From contig JAAWTG010000025.1 in the NCBI GenBank assembly GCA_022801925.1, positions 1 to 38,420 on the forward strand: a stretch of 38,420 nucleotides of DNA, given 5' to 3'. The notes under the pieces were generated by a model that ran no database searches, was not told the origin of the DNA, and saw only the letters and a program-made list of their open reading frames with translations. Each line of letters begins with the position of its first letter. Within the stretch, counting starts at the first letter, position 1. This stretch comes from Clostridia bacterium. Its GTDB lineage: Bacteria > Bacillota > Clostridia > RUG12999. Of the stretch, positions 24,121-32,895 are shown one piece after another. The translations under genes and the position numbers were made by a program.

Positions 24121-25599
24121 TTATCCAAGATTGACCACCACTTTTTTATCGAAGTCAAGCTTTATATTCTCCCCAAAAACGCCAATCTGCTGCAACTGCT
24201 GCTCCAGCGCCGCTGCACGGAATTCCGGCGGCATTGCGGCGTTTTCGTTTTCCGTCGGTGCATATACATATCTTGCCGTATAGGAATTTGTATCATAGTG
24301 TACATCCACATATTTGGTACAATTCAATTTTCCACCCAATTCCACAGGTTCGCCGCTGCCGTCATAGAATATAAATGACGGGTCTGCCGCTGTGAATCCA
24401 TCTTTGTAGTAGTCTACCGCTATTTCTCCGTCTCGGAACGATAGACCGGTAACAACAACTTTTCCATATTCACTTACTTTCAATTCCAACGGGAAGTTTC
24501 CCACAGTATTTTTTGCAATTTCAGGGTTTTCATGATGCTCTGTCAATGCAAACGGTACAAGCTGAAGTTGCTTTGTCTGCGGCGTCACACGAAGCAGTTC
24601 ATAAGCATTGTTTGAAACGCCGCCACTCTTTAATACAAAATCATTGTTCAAAATATCTAAGCTGCTCCCCTGTTCATCAAACACTGCAAACTGTTCCGGC
24701 CCTACCGTCGTCTCTGGGTCGGAATCAGACTTTGTACTGGTAACCAACTGACTGCCGAACGGCGAATAGATAAATTTCGTCAGCATTGTTTCATTTCCCC
24801 ATAGCGGCACATTCAGTTCCTTTTTTACTGTATTGATTTTCACCGCCGATTTATCAATTTCCGTGTTTATATAGAGTACCTGTGCCAATTCTTCCGCTGT
24901 CAATGCTTCTCCCGCGCACACTTTGTCAGAAATATGGTTCATTTGCTGCATATTATTTTGCTGCTCATCATACGGTACGCCAATCAACTCTAACCGGAAA
25001 TTGTCAGACAAATTCAATCCGGCAATGTTATATTTTGCTGCAAACTTTAAGGTATGTTCATTTGCCTGATAACCGGCGTAGGTATTGTGATTATCCACGT
25101 CGGCGGCTGCGCCGCTTAGCAAACACATTACCCACACATTCGGTTCACCGGTACTGCTGTTATACAATGCATTTTCCCCTTGCAGCGTGTAGAACACATG
25201 CACAAAATTGTCGTCTGCCGCCACATTATCTAACGACAACGTATAACCGTCCTTGCTGACACTTTTCCCAACAGAATGGTTCCAAGCTGCGAGCTGCTCG
25301 GTATTTGAAATTTCCACCGCTTCTTCGCTTTGAAAATAAGAAATGATTTCTCCGATTTTTTCTCTGACCGCTGCGGAAGCAAACACTGTCGTAAGCGCAA
25401 GCGTACCTATCACTGCCGCAAGCAGAATCGTCCTTTGTCTTTTTCTTTTCATCATAATGCCCCTTTCCTGCGGTTCAGCATGGAGACGGTACATTACAAT
25501 ATCCGTTATTTTTTTGGTATCAACACGAAGCGCGCCGATAGCCGTATCTTCCAAATGTTTGATTCCCAGTTCCTCTGCTAAGTTTTTCTTTGTTTTCAT
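24121..25599 (-). CDS. DUF4179 membrane protein, probable anti-sigma factor
   Basis: A 492-residue protein: a cytoplasmic N-terminus of about 52 residues, one membrane helix (about 55-75, TILLAAVIGTLALTTVFA), and a large outer domain. The segment after the helix, including LAAWNHSVGKSVSKDGYTLSLDNVAADDNFVHVFY, matches the DUF4179 type found on sigma-factor-linked proteins in Firmicutes. Its ATG overlaps the stop of the sigma gene by 4 bp (ATGA). By analogy it would hold the sigma factor at the membrane and release it on an outside signal. No zinc-binding HxxxCxxC motif is visible, unlike the anti-sigma gene next door. Confidence 0.82.
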   Translation of the reverse strand: MKTKKNLAEELGIKHLEDTAIGALRVDTKKITDIVMYRLHAEPQERGIMMKRKRQRTILLAAVIGTLALTTVFASAAVREKIGEIISYFQSEEAVEISNTEQLAAWNHSVGKSVSKDGYTLSLDNVAADDNFVHVFYTLQGENALYNSSTGEPNVWVMCLLSGAAADVDNHNTYAGYQANEHTLKFAAKYNIAGLNLSDNFRLELIGVPYDEQQNNMQQMNHISDKVCAGEALTAEELAQVLYINTEIDKSAVKINTVKKELNVPLWGNETMLTKFIYSPFGSQLVTSTKSDSDPETTVGPEQFAVFDEQGSSLDILNNDFVLKSGGVSNNAYELLRVTPQTKQLQLVPFALTEHHENPEIAKNTVGNFPLELKVSEYGKVVVTGLSFRDGEIAVDYYKDGFTAADPSFIFYDGSGEPVELGGKLNCTKYVDVHYDTNSYTARYVYAPTENENAAMPPEFRAAALEQQLQQIGVFGENIKLDFDKKVVVNLG

Positions 25600-26147
25600 A
25601 ACCGTTCCTCCATATCTGATAACCGTTCCTTTAATTTTTTCTTTCCTCTGGATAGCTTGGTCTTAACGGTTGACTGGTTTAGCTCCATCACTGCCGCTAT
25701 CTCCCTGATTTTTTCACCGTACCAATAATATCGGACAAAAATTTCATTATCCGGCTCTCCGAGTCCCATAACAGCGTTCCAGAGAAACATTGCTTTATCA
25801 TTTTCAATGCAAGTCTCCGAAACATTATCTTCACCCTGAATCTCCAGTTCGTCAAGCTGTATGTACCCGCCGGATTGTTTTTGTAGTTTCCTTGCAGCAA
25901 GCCGCTTCGCTATGCCTGTTATATAATTTTTAATGCTTCCTTTTTTCGGGTCTATGTGGTTTGCATTTTGCCAAAGTGCGATAAATACATCAGAAACAAT
26001 TTCTTCAATATCCTCGCGCGGCAGAGATGCGCCAACCTTACGAAAAAGGACAACACTGATATATGGAGTATATAATTCTATTGCTGTTTGAAGCGCTGTT
26101 TGCCGTTTTTGTTTCAACTTGTTTAACAAACTGATTTCATTTATCAT
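25596..26147 (-). CDS. RNA polymerase sigma factor, ECF-like sigma-70
   Basis: This 183-residue protein has region 2 (about residues 20-85, with DIEEIVSDVFIALWQNA) and region 4 (about 125-183, with REIAAVMELNQSTVKTKLSRGKKKLKERL) and no region 1 or 3, as in ECF sigma factors. It would direct RNA polymerase to a small regulon and is probably controlled by the overlapping DUF4179 gene. The ATG at 26147 follows TTGGAG; an in-frame extension by ten codons is not supported. No convincing promoter was identified in the 170 bp upstream. Confidence 0.9.
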   Translation of the reverse strand: MINEISLLNKLKQKRQTALQTAIELYTPYISVVLFRKVGASLPREDIEEIVSDVFIALWQNANHIDPKKGSIKNYITGIAKRLAARKLQKQSGGYIQLDELEIQGEDNVSETCIENDKAMFLWNAVMGLGEPDNEIFVRYYWYGEKIREIAAVMELNQSTVKTKLSRGKKKLKERLSDMEERL

Positions 26148-26315
26148 TTGTCTCCAACCTTTACCAATATAAATCAAAAGCTTTTAACCTATACACTTCT
26201 ATATTTCATAGAACGCCGTAAAAAGTTTCATTTTCCCATTATTTTATAAAACTTTCCTATCGGTTTGATAGCCGTATCTCTTCATCTCTTTACAAATTCT
26301 CCTACTACATATACA

Positions 26316-26359
26316 TAAAAAAACAGGAACAGGGCTCTTTCGAGCCTGCTCCTGCCTGT
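26316..26359 (-). terminator. terminator of the zinc-finger anti-sigma operon
   Basis: On the minus strand ACAGGCAGGAGCAGGCTC pairs imperfectly with GAGCCCTGTTCCTGT around a GAAA loop, followed by seven T residues. It lies 10 bp after the anti-sigma stop. Confidence 0.85.
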
Positions 26360-26368
26360 CATTCTGTT

Positions 26369-27418
26369 CTATTTCAAAATCACATAATACCCATCCGCAT
26401 TCATCAAGTCCATTGCTGCCTGTGGTACTTCCTGTGGTGTTTCGTGCTGCACATTGCTATCCAGCAGAGTCCGATATTCTTCCACAGTCAACGTCACAAT
26501 TTCCACGCTGTCAACCGTCTGCCGGCTGCCATAACCTGCTGCATTTTCTTGCAGCCACGCACGGTTTTCCGCGCTGGCTGAAATTTGCTGCACAATAGGT
26601 TCTGAATTGCCTCTGGCTGCCATCACCATACTGCCGCCCCCGCCGCCATGCGCTTCCACAGCATCGAGACTATTTGACGGCGCAGACGCCATCGCTGCAT
26701 TGCCCTTCGGCTCCGGCACATTTTCCGGCTGCGAAACCGTTGTCCCGCTCGCTGCCATCGGTGGATTTTGTGGTGCAGATTGCGGCGTTTCCTCTGCTGC
26801 CGCCGGTGTTTGCACAGGTGGCTGAACCGCTGCTTTTTGCTCCGGTATCTGATGATTCTTAGGCAGAGCAGTTTCCTGTCCTGCTATGTTCTCCGGCAAA
26901 TCATTCGTTTGCGATGATTCCGGCTGCTGTCCTTGCTGCGGTTGTGTCATATTTTGCTGCGGCAACACGATACTTGCCGCCATATCCGGTGCAGCCGTGC
27001 TTTCCGGCGTCTGGCTACCGCCTTGCGCTATTCCCATGCCTGGGGTGTCTTGTATATTAGGAATTGAAACGTTTCCACTGCCGTTATACAGAGAGAAAAA
27101 CGGTGTTGCTACAAACACCAGCGACGCCGCAATCGCAGCCGCTCCGACTGCAAAGCCGCGTTTATACCGTTTCCACTGAATCATCACCGATTTTTTCGGT
27201 TTTGCTTCCAGCAGCAGCCGCTCATGCAGCCGCTGCGCAAACCCTTCCGGCAATGGTATTTCCGGCATTTGTCTGCATAACGCCACAATTTTCTTTGTTT
27301 CCTCGAATTCCTGCCGGCATGCCGCGCACTGCGCCATATGCCGCTCGAATTCCTGTTCTTGCAAACAGTCACCTTCTATATAAGACGAGATTAAGTTTTT
27401 GAATTCTTCACATTTCAA
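26369..27418 (-). CDS. zinc-finger (zf-HC2) anti-sigma factor with Pro/Gln-rich outer region
   Basis: This 349-residue protein starts with the anti-sigma zinc motif: His27 with Cys31 and Cys34 (H-x3-C-x2-C, ERHMAQCAACRQEF). A membrane helix follows (about residues 88-110). The outer part has a long low-complexity segment (about 125-250) rich in Pro, Gln, Ala and Ser, then a folded-looking end containing VEIVTLTVEEYRTLL. It should bind and inhibit the ECF sigma factor encoded just upstream. The start is TTG at 27418 with GGGGTGAG nearby. It has its own ECF-type promoter (27494-27519), separate from the sigma gene's promoter. Confidence 0.88.
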   Translation of the reverse strand: MKCEEFKNLISSYIEGDCLQEQEFERHMAQCAACRQEFEETKKIVALCRQMPEIPLPEGFAQRLHERLLLEAKPKKSVMIQWKRYKRGFAVGAAAIAASLVFVATPFFSLYNGSGNVSIPNIQDTPGMGIAQGGSQTPESTAAPDMAASIVLPQQNMTQPQQGQQPESSQTNDLPENIAGQETALPKNHQIPEQKAAVQPPVQTPAAAEETPQSAPQNPPMAASGTTVSQPENVPEPKGNAAMASAPSNSLDAVEAHGGGGGSMVMAARGNSEPIVQQISASAENRAWLQENAAGYGSRQTVDSVEIVTLTVEEYRTLLDSNVQHETPQEVPQAAMDLMNADGYYVILK

Positions 27419-27493
27419 CGTTACTCACCCCGCTTCTTTGTAAAACTCGGATTTGCACCAGCGGACATACGGTTCCGCTGTTACAATATATTA

Positions 27494-27519
27494 GACGCAC
27501 GTCACGCGAAAAAGTTCCC
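27494..27519 (-). promoter_or_regulatory. ECF sigma-type promoter, GGGAAC-16-CGTC, upstream of the anti-sigma gene
   Basis: On the minus strand GGGAAC (27519-27514) and CGTC within CGTCTAA (27497-27491) are spaced by 16 bp. This matches the GAAC/CGTC pattern of group IV sigma promoters such as SigW-like ones. It lies in the 114-bp gap between the sigma stop and the anti-sigma start. A hairpin AGCGGA...TCCGCT (27460-27479) is in the leader. Confidence 0.7.
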
Positions 27520-27532
27520 GCCCTACGCACAA

Positions 27533-28114
27533 TTATTCCAATAAATGCTGATATTTCTTTACAACGATTTTCCGCAGATTTTCCCGCGCCCGGTTCAGTC
27601 TTGATTTGACCGTCCCCGCCGATATTTCCAGTACCGCTGCAATATCGTCATAACTCATGCCTTCAATGTCACGCATAACAAGCACCACGCGGTAGTTTTC
27701 TTTTAACTCCGCAATGGCGTTTTGCATTTCGTTTTGCACCTGCTGCCGCATGAGTTGTTCCTCCGGCTGCGGTTTCGCATCCACAATTTGCATTTCCGCT
27801 TCCTGACCGTCCTGGTCTTTTTTCACCAAATCCGTCTCATGCGTCAAACTGCGCTTGCGTCTGCGGAGCATGTCCAGACAGATGTTGTGCGTGATACGGT
27901 ATATCCATGTATAAAAACCGCTTTCCTCTTTGAAACTGCCCAGATACCGGTAGGCTTTAATCATTGCCTCCTGCGCCGCATCCTCCGCATCTTGCTCATT
28001 GGAAAGCATGTGGTATGCAATGTGGTAAATTTTCATCTGGTAATTGGAAATCAGTTGCTCAAATGCTGCCATGTCTCCGTCTTTTGCACGCCGGACCAAC
28101 TCTGCTTCCCCCAT
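27533..28114 (-). CDS. RNA polymerase sigma factor, SigW/RpoE-like ECF type
   Basis: A protein of about 193 residues with classical ECF architecture. Region 2 carries DAEDAAQEAMIKAYRYLGSF and FYTWIYRITHNICLDMLRRRKR. An acidic linker of about 35 residues follows. Region 4 holds MSYDDIAAVLEISAGTVKSRLNRARENLRK. It resembles SigW-type envelope-stress factors. ATG at 28114 is preferred over TTG at 28120 because GAGGTGA lies 7-9 bp before the ATG. It is expressed from a sigma-A promoter (28179-28207), and its partner anti-sigma gene follows after 114 bp. Confidence 0.93.
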   Translation of the reverse strand: MGEAELVRRAKDGDMAAFEQLISNYQMKIYHIAYHMLSNEQDAEDAAQEAMIKAYRYLGSFKEESGFYTWIYRITHNICLDMLRRRKRSLTHETDLVKKDQDGQEAEMQIVDAKPQPEEQLMRQQVQNEMQNAIAELKENYRVVLVMRDIEGMSYDDIAAVLEISAGTVKSRLNRARENLRKIVVKKYQHLLE

Positions 28115-28178
28115 TTCCAATCACCTCACTTTCTATCAGAATCACAAAAATCGTATATATCAAGCAATATCTATATAT

Positions 28179-28207
28179 ATTGTATCATCTTTCTACTTTT
28201 TTTTCAA
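28179..28207 (-). promoter_or_regulatory. sigma-A promoter of the ECF sigma gene
   Basis: On the minus strand TTGAAA (28207-28202), a 17-bp spacer, and TACAAT (28184-28179) preceded by TGA form an extended -10 promoter about 65 bp upstream of the start codon. Confidence 0.65.
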
Positions 28208-28320
28208 CCAGAAATACCAGAAAAGATTACAAAAATATTACGGACTGTCCATATTCCAGCAAAATTGGCAAGATACTTTTAAAATTCTATTACATTCCTG
28301 TTTCATTTTCCCTGTCCGCA

Positions 28321-28349
28321 TTGACGCTCTATAGCTTTTTTGATACAAT
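28321..28349 (+). promoter_or_regulatory. sigma-A promoter of the DUF2238-like gene
   Basis: TTGACG at 28321-28326 and TACAAT at 28344-28349 have a 17-bp spacer; TGA precedes the -10. A small hairpin (GACCTG...CAGGTT, 28355-28374) sits at the expected transcript start and is followed by a T-run, which might attenuate transcription. Confidence 0.65.
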
Positions 28350-28436
28350 ATCATTGACCTGAAAAAAAGCAGGTTATCTCTTTTTTTAATTATGACGCTA
28401 TGTATGGTAACAAAATACGGAAATGGAGTGAAGCCC

Positions 28437-29171
28437 GTGTCAGCTACGAAAAACAAAAAAATGACAATTGTATTTTGGATTATGCGGCTGATTGTGATTG
28501 CCGAACTTGTTTCCGCTATTTTTCTGAAAAACTATATTGTCGCCATGCAGGCAGTTTGGATTCTGTTGTTGTTTTTGCTGCCGATTCTGATTGAACGGCA
28601 TATGCATATTGAATTTCCCACCATCACCGAAGTGACGCTGGTTTGCTTTGTGTTTGCCGCCCTGTTTCTGGGTGAAATCGGCGAATTTTATTATAAATTC
28701 CCATGGTGGGATATTATGCTGCACACTATTTCCGGATTTATTATTGGTGTGATAGGATTTTCCCTCATTCGTTTGCTCAACGAACATGAAAAAGTGAAAA
28801 TCAGTTTAAGTCCGATGTTTGTCGCTATTTTCACGTTTACCTTTGCCCTTGGCATCGGCGGACTTTGGGAAATCTTTGAATTTGCTGCCGACCGTATTGT
28901 GGGTACCAACATGCAAAAATATATGCTGGACGAACAGGCAATCAAAGCAATGAGCGACACCATTGTTCAGGCAAACGGAGATTTGCAGCTACTCACACCG
29001 ATTTTCCGAAAAATCTGCGTTTTTGGTCTGAAAGACACCATGTGGGATATCATTGTTGACGCTGTTGGCGCGGCTGTGTTTTCCATTCTGGGTTATTTAT
29101 ATTTGGTGGGCAAAACCAAAATTGACATTTCCAAACTATTAATAAAACGCCGAGATAGCAAAAAAGATTGA
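28437..29171 (+). CDS. multi-pass membrane protein, DUF2238/YjdF-like
   Basis: This 244-residue protein has about six hydrophobic segments and a short basic C-terminal tail. Its middle part (GEIGEFYYKFPWWDIMLHTISGFIIGVIGFSLI and GIGGLWEIFEFAADRI) carries the polar D, H and E residues inside helices that mark the YjdF/DUF2238 group. The second conserved DTMWDIIVDAVGAAVFSILGYLY segment lies near the C-terminus. Function of the family is unknown; the buried acidic and histidine residues suggest ion or metal handling, which is only inference. GTG at 28437 follows TGGAG by 8 bp. It is a single-gene unit with its own promoter. Confidence 0.82.
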   Translation: MSATKNKKMTIVFWIMRLIVIAELVSAIFLKNYIVAMQAVWILLLFLLPILIERHMHIEFPTITEVTLVCFVFAALFLGEIGEFYYKFPWWDIMLHTISGFIIGVIGFSLIRLLNEHEKVKISLSPMFVAIFTFTFALGIGGLWEIFEFAADRIVGTNMQKYMLDEQAIKAMSDTIVQANGDLQLLTPIFRKICVFGLKDTMWDIIVDAVGAAVFSILGYLYLVGKTKIDISKLLIKRRDSKKD

Positions 29172-29196
29172 AACTTGCTGCGCAAAGTATATGTTT

Positions 29197-29301
29197 AACC
29201 CATATTAAAAATATGGTTGCCTCCTTTTCACATAACAAGCAGCAAAACAATTTGATGAAGCTGATGTTGTTGCACTTTTACTGTGCATATGCATCAGCTT
29301 C
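29197..29301 (+). other. two hairpins in the 300-bp spacer after the DUF2238-like gene
   Basis: An AT-rich hairpin (CCATATT...AATATGG, 29197-29218) and a stronger one with arms GAAGCTGATG and CATCAGCTTC (29257-29266 and 29292-29301, with an inner GCAC/GTGC pairing) lie here. Either may end the upstream transcript, though the T-runs are short. The rest of 29172-29401 shows nothing I recognise. Confidence 0.45.
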
Positions 29302-29401
29302 TTTAGCATTTTACCGTGGAAATCCATACTGCGGAACTTTGCTTTCAAAAGCACATCAAATATTTTTGACGAACTTACTGCAAAGAAAGTTCCAAAAACT
29401 G

Positions 29402-29430
29402 TTTACAATTTGTCTGTTTTTTGATACAAT
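29402..29430 (+). promoter_or_regulatory. promoter of the XRE-cupin and acyl-CoA synthetase operon
   Basis: TTTACA at 29402-29407 and TACAAT at 29425-29430 are spaced by 17 bp, with TGA before the -10. The start codon lies 41 bp downstream. Confidence 0.68.
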
Positions 29431-29471
29431 GTTTTTAAGAATATCGAAAGATAAAAGGAGGTTGCATTCCC

Positions 29472-30059
29472 ATGATGGAAGAAGTCAAAGAGATTGGAAA
29501 ACGCCTGATGGATTTGCGTGACATTCTGGAAATCACCCCTGAAGAAATGGCGTCACATATCGGTGTGGATTTGGAAGATTATCTGGCACACGAAACCGGA
29601 CAAGCAGATTTTTCCTTCACCTTTTTATTTAAAGCAGCGCAGAAACTCGGCGTTGATATTACCGATTTGCTGACAGGTGAATCGCCGCGGCTGAGTACCT
29701 ATGATTTGGTGCGCAAAGATAAGGGGCTGCCCATCCGCCGCCGCGACGGATTTGATTATCAGAACCTTGCGTATTTATTTAAAGGGCGCATTTTAGAGCC
29801 GTTTTTGGTCACTGCAAAATATGACCCTGCTTTGGAAGAAAAACCGATTGAACTCAGCCACCACGATGGTCAGGAATTTGATTATATCCTGTCCGGTAGC
29901 CTGATGGTGCAAATCGGCGAAAAAATAGAAACGCTGCACGCGGGAGACTCTATTTATTATGACTCGTCCCACGGTCATGGTATGATTGCCACCGGCGGCA
30001 GAGACTGCCTGTTTCTGGCAATTGTCACCAATACGCAATTCGAGGAAAGAAAGGACTGA
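29472..30059 (+). CDS. XRE-type helix-turn-helix regulator with C-terminal cupin domain
   Basis: A 195-residue transcription factor. Residues about 8-65 form an HTH of the XRE/Cro class ([25 protein letters not shown], then [16 protein letters not shown]). Residues about 115-185 form a small cupin barrel ([20 protein letters not shown], then [17 protein letters not shown]). Such HTH-cupin proteins usually sense a small ligand. It is 5 bp upstream of an acyl-CoA synthetase, so that enzyme's substrate or product is the likely ligand, by inference. AAGGAGG 9 bp before fixes the ATG at 29472. Autoregulation from the promoter at 29402 is plausible. Confidence 0.9.
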   Translation: MMEEVKEIGKRLMDLRDILEITPEEMASHIGVDLEDYLAHETGQADFSFTFLFKAAQKLGVDITDLLTGESPRLSTYDLVRKDKGLPIRRRDGFDYQNLAYLFKGRILEPFLVTAKYDPALEEKPIELSHHDGQEFDYILSGSLMVQIGEKIETLHAGDSIYYDSSHGHGMIATGGRDCLFLAIVTNTQFEERKD

Positions 30060-30064
30060 GACCC

Positions 30065-31723
30065 ATGGGATTACTCTATGAAAACTTTGTAAACGAGACA
30101 TTTGACAAAAATGGTGTTTTACATACATTTGAAGTGAATGCGCCGGAAAACTTTAACTTCGGTTTTGACGTGGTGGACGCGCTTGCACAGCAAAAACCGG
30201 ACAAAACAGCTTTGATTTGGTGCAATGCGCAAGGCGATGAAAAAATCTTTACGTTTGACGATGTCCGCCGCATGAGCAACAAAACCGCCAATTATTTTAA
30301 ATCCAAAGGTATTAAAAAAGGCGACAAAGTGATGCTGGTACTCAAACGCCACTATGAATGGTGGTTCTGTATTTTGGCGTTGCACAAAATTGGTGCGGTC
30401 TGTATTCCCGCCACAAATTTGCTCACCAAAAAAGATTATGTCTACCGCTTCAATGCGGCAGATATTAAAATGGTGGTTTGTACCTGTGAAGGCGATGTGA
30501 CGGAACACGTGGAAAGCGCGCTTACCGATTCGCCCACGCTGCAAACCCGCGTGGTGGTACGCCAGTCGCGAGAAGGCTGGGATTTCTATGACGATGGCAT
30601 TGCGCAGCAAAGCGATGAATTTCCGCGTCCCACCAGTGAAGATGCGGCAGGCGGCAGCGACATGATGCTGATGTATTTCACCTCCGGCACCTCCGGTCTG
30701 CCCAAAATGGTGGCGCATGATTTCACCTATCCGCTGGGGCATATCATCACAGCGCGTCACTGGCAAAACGTAGACCCTGAGGGCTGCCATTTAACCGTGG
30801 CGGATACCGGCTGGGGAAAAGCCGTTTGGGGCAAAATCTATGGACAATGGATGGCGGAAACAGCCGTTTTTGTCTATGACTACGATAAATTTATTCCGGC
30901 AGAGTTACTGCATATTATCGAAAAATATAAGGTTACGACATTCTGTGCACCGCCTACCATTTACCGTTTCTTCATTCAGGAGGATTTAACGAAATTCGAC
31001 CTGTCCTCCCTGAAACACGCGACCATTGCAGGTGAAGCACTCAATCCGGAAGTGTTCGACCGTTTCAAAGAAGCGACCGGACTGAAACTGATGGAAGGAT
31101 TCGGGCAGACGGAAACCACCTGTACTGTGCTGAATCTGGCAGGCACCGAACCGAAACCTGGTTCCATGGGAAAACCCTCTCCGCTCTACCATGCGGATAT
31201 TGTGGACGACAACATGAACCCTGTAGACTGCGGCGTTGTCGGTGAAATTGTCCTGCGGACGGATAAAAAACAAATCGGACTTTTCTCTGAATATTACCGC
31301 GATGAAGAACGCACCCGCGCTGCTTGGCACGACAACTACTATCATACCGGCGACCTTGCATGGAAAGACGAGGACGGTTATTATTGGTACGTGGGGCGCA
31401 AAGACGATATTATTAAAAGTTCCGGCTACCGTATTGGACCGTTTGAAGTGGAAAGCGTCCTGATGGAACATCCCGCTGTTGTGGAATGCGCTATCACCGG
31501 CGTACCTGACCCCATTCGCGGTCAGGTCGTGAAAGCGACCATTGTTTTGGCGGCAGGTTACACCGCGTCGGAAGAACTGAAAAAAGAAATCCAGAATTAT
31601 GTGAAACAAAATACCGCGCCTTATAAATATCCCCGCGTGGTGGAATTTGTGGAGGAACTGCCTAAAACCATCAGCGGCAAAATCCGCCGCGTGGAAATCC
31701 GCGAAGAAGACCATAAAAAATAA
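30065..31723 (+). CDS. AMP-forming acyl-CoA synthetase (medium-chain / aryl acid type)
   Basis: This 552-residue ANL-superfamily enzyme activates a carboxylic acid with ATP and CoA. The P-loop is TSGTSGLPK (residues 206-214). Other core motifs are [46 protein letters not shown] read across the hinge region, and the catalytic lysine Lys539 in [10 protein letters not shown]. The overall pattern resembles the medium-chain acyl-CoA synthetase/benzoate-CoA ligase group more than acetyl-CoA synthetase. The exact acid is not readable. It is co-transcribed with the XRE-cupin gene upstream and followed by a strong terminator. Confidence 0.92.
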   Translation: MGLLYENFVNETFDKNGVLHTFEVNAPENFNFGFDVVDALAQQKPDKTALIWCNAQGDEKIFTFDDVRRMSNKTANYFKSKGIKKGDKVMLVLKRHYEWWFCILALHKIGAVCIPATNLLTKKDYVYRFNAADIKMVVCTCEGDVTEHVESALTDSPTLQTRVVVRQSREGWDFYDDGIAQQSDEFPRPTSEDAAGGSDMMLMYFTSGTSGLPKMVAHDFTYPLGHIITARHWQNVDPEGCHLTVADTGWGKAVWGKIYGQWMAETAVFVYDYDKFIPAELLHIIEKYKVTTFCAPPTIYRFFIQEDLTKFDLSSLKHATIAGEALNPEVFDRFKEATGLKLMEGFGQTETTCTVLNLAGTEPKPGSMGKPSPLYHADIVDDNMNPVDCGVVGEIVLRTDKKQIGLFSEYYRDEERTRAAWHDNYYHTGDLAWKDEDGYYWYVGRKDDIIKSSGYRIGPFEVESVLMEHPAVVECAITGVPDPIRGQVVKATIVLAAGYTASEELKKEIQNYVKQNTAPYKYPRVVEFVEELPKTISGKIRRVEIREEDHKK

Positions 31724-31799
31724 TTCGGATTGATTTCCGTCTCTTCTGTAGACTGTAAAAATACTTATTTCCTGTTTACCACAGGTAAATTTTACGCAA

Positions 31800-31857
31800 A
31801 AAACGCATATATTTGATTCAATATGACATGAATCAAATATATGCGTTTTCTTTTTTC
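31800..31857. terminator. strong bidirectional terminator between acyl-CoA synthetase and AEC genes
   Basis: Perfect 21-bp arms (31800-31820 and 31829-31849; core CGCATATATTTGATTCA) enclose an 8-nt loop, followed by CTTTTTT. The A-run on the left supports use on the minus strand as well. Confidence 0.88.
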
Positions 31858-31867
31858 TATAACGCCC

Positions 31868-32806
31868 TCACGCGCCCAACGCCACGCGAATCAGCGGCAG
31901 CAATATCAAACTGATAATCGTGGATATCGACACCATCACCGCCGGAAATTCGCTGTCCGCCCCATATTCTTTTGCAATAATTGCCTGGTTAGTCATCACA
32001 GGCATAAACGCCTGCACAATAAACACGTTTTTCATCAGCGGCGGAAACGGTGCAAGACTGAATAATATCACTGCCACCAGCGGCCCCACGGCAAACCGGC
32101 ACACAAGTCCCAGCACCATGTTTTTATTGGCACGGATATTAGACAAACCGCTACTGCATAGCACATAGCCAATGAACATCATGGACAGCGGCGTAGTCAT
32201 GGCGCCGATATGTTCGCAGGTATCCAGCAAAAATTTTGGTACGGAAATGTTCGCCAAAAGAAACGCCAGTCCCACAATCAACCCCATGAGCGGCGGTGAA
32301 AAAATGCGCGCCAGCAAAGATTTTCCGCTGCCGTCTCCTTTTCGTCCGCCGGAAATGGTATATACGCCGAGCGTCCAAAACAATATCGTGTTCGCCATAT
32401 AATAATATAGTACATAAGGTACGCTGGCCGCGCCAAACAGCGCCAGATTCACCGGCAGTCCCATAAAAATCGTGTTATTTTGCGCGGTCATAACAATCAT
32501 GCTGCCTGCATATTTAGAATCAATCCGAAACGCTTTTACAATCCCCCACCCCAGTACATAGCCAATCAACACACTGACCAGCGGCAGCGCAATATATTGC
32601 GGAATATGCCAAATTTCCGCCGGTTCAAAAGATGTCGTGACGTTATGCAGCATATAACAGGGCAGCGTGATATTCACAACTGTCCATGAGATAAATTTCG
32701 ACACCTTGGGATCGATTTTTTGAAATTTTGTCAAGAAAAATCCTGTTAAAATCAGCAACACCATCACCAAAACCGCTTCAAATGCCCCGATAAATTCTCC
32801 AAACAT
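31868..32806 (-). CDS. AEC-family transporter
   Basis: This 312-residue membrane protein has about ten helices and belongs to the auxin efflux carrier (AEC) family, which in bacteria moves organic acids such as malate or malonate. Typical segments are LPCYMLHNV near residue 55, the TAQNNTIFMGLPVNLALFG stretch (family N-x-x-x-x-G-x-P motif), FSPPLMGLIVGLAF, TTPLSMMFIGYVL and the C-terminal MTNQAIIAKEYGAD. AGGAGG is placed 7 bp before the ATG. It stands alone between a terminator and the TmcAL gene; the substrate is unknown. Confidence 0.9.
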   Translation of the reverse strand: MFGEFIGAFEAVLVMVLLILTGFFLTKFQKIDPKVSKFISWTVVNITLPCYMLHNVTTSFEPAEIWHIPQYIALPLVSVLIGYVLGWGIVKAFRIDSKYAGSMIVMTAQNNTIFMGLPVNLALFGAASVPYVLYYYMANTILFWTLGVYTISGGRKGDGSGKSLLARIFSPPLMGLIVGLAFLLANISVPKFLLDTCEHIGAMTTPLSMMFIGYVLCSSGLSNIRANKNMVLGLVCRFAVGPLVAVILFSLAPFPPLMKNVFIVQAFMPVMTNQAIIAKEYGADSEFPAVMVSISTIISLILLPLIRVALGA

Positions 32807-32895
32807 TGTCTGTCCTCCTGTTATTTAGGTCATAAAACATGCGGACATACCCTCCATGGCACACGTGGTAAAAGAGTCCCGGCATGACAGAACGT

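Noticed and set aside
26148..26315. ECF promoter upstream of the DUF4179-linked sigma gene
   Set aside because: A TGAAAC is present on the minus strand but no CGTC-type -10 lies at 16-17 bp, so the match is not convincing.
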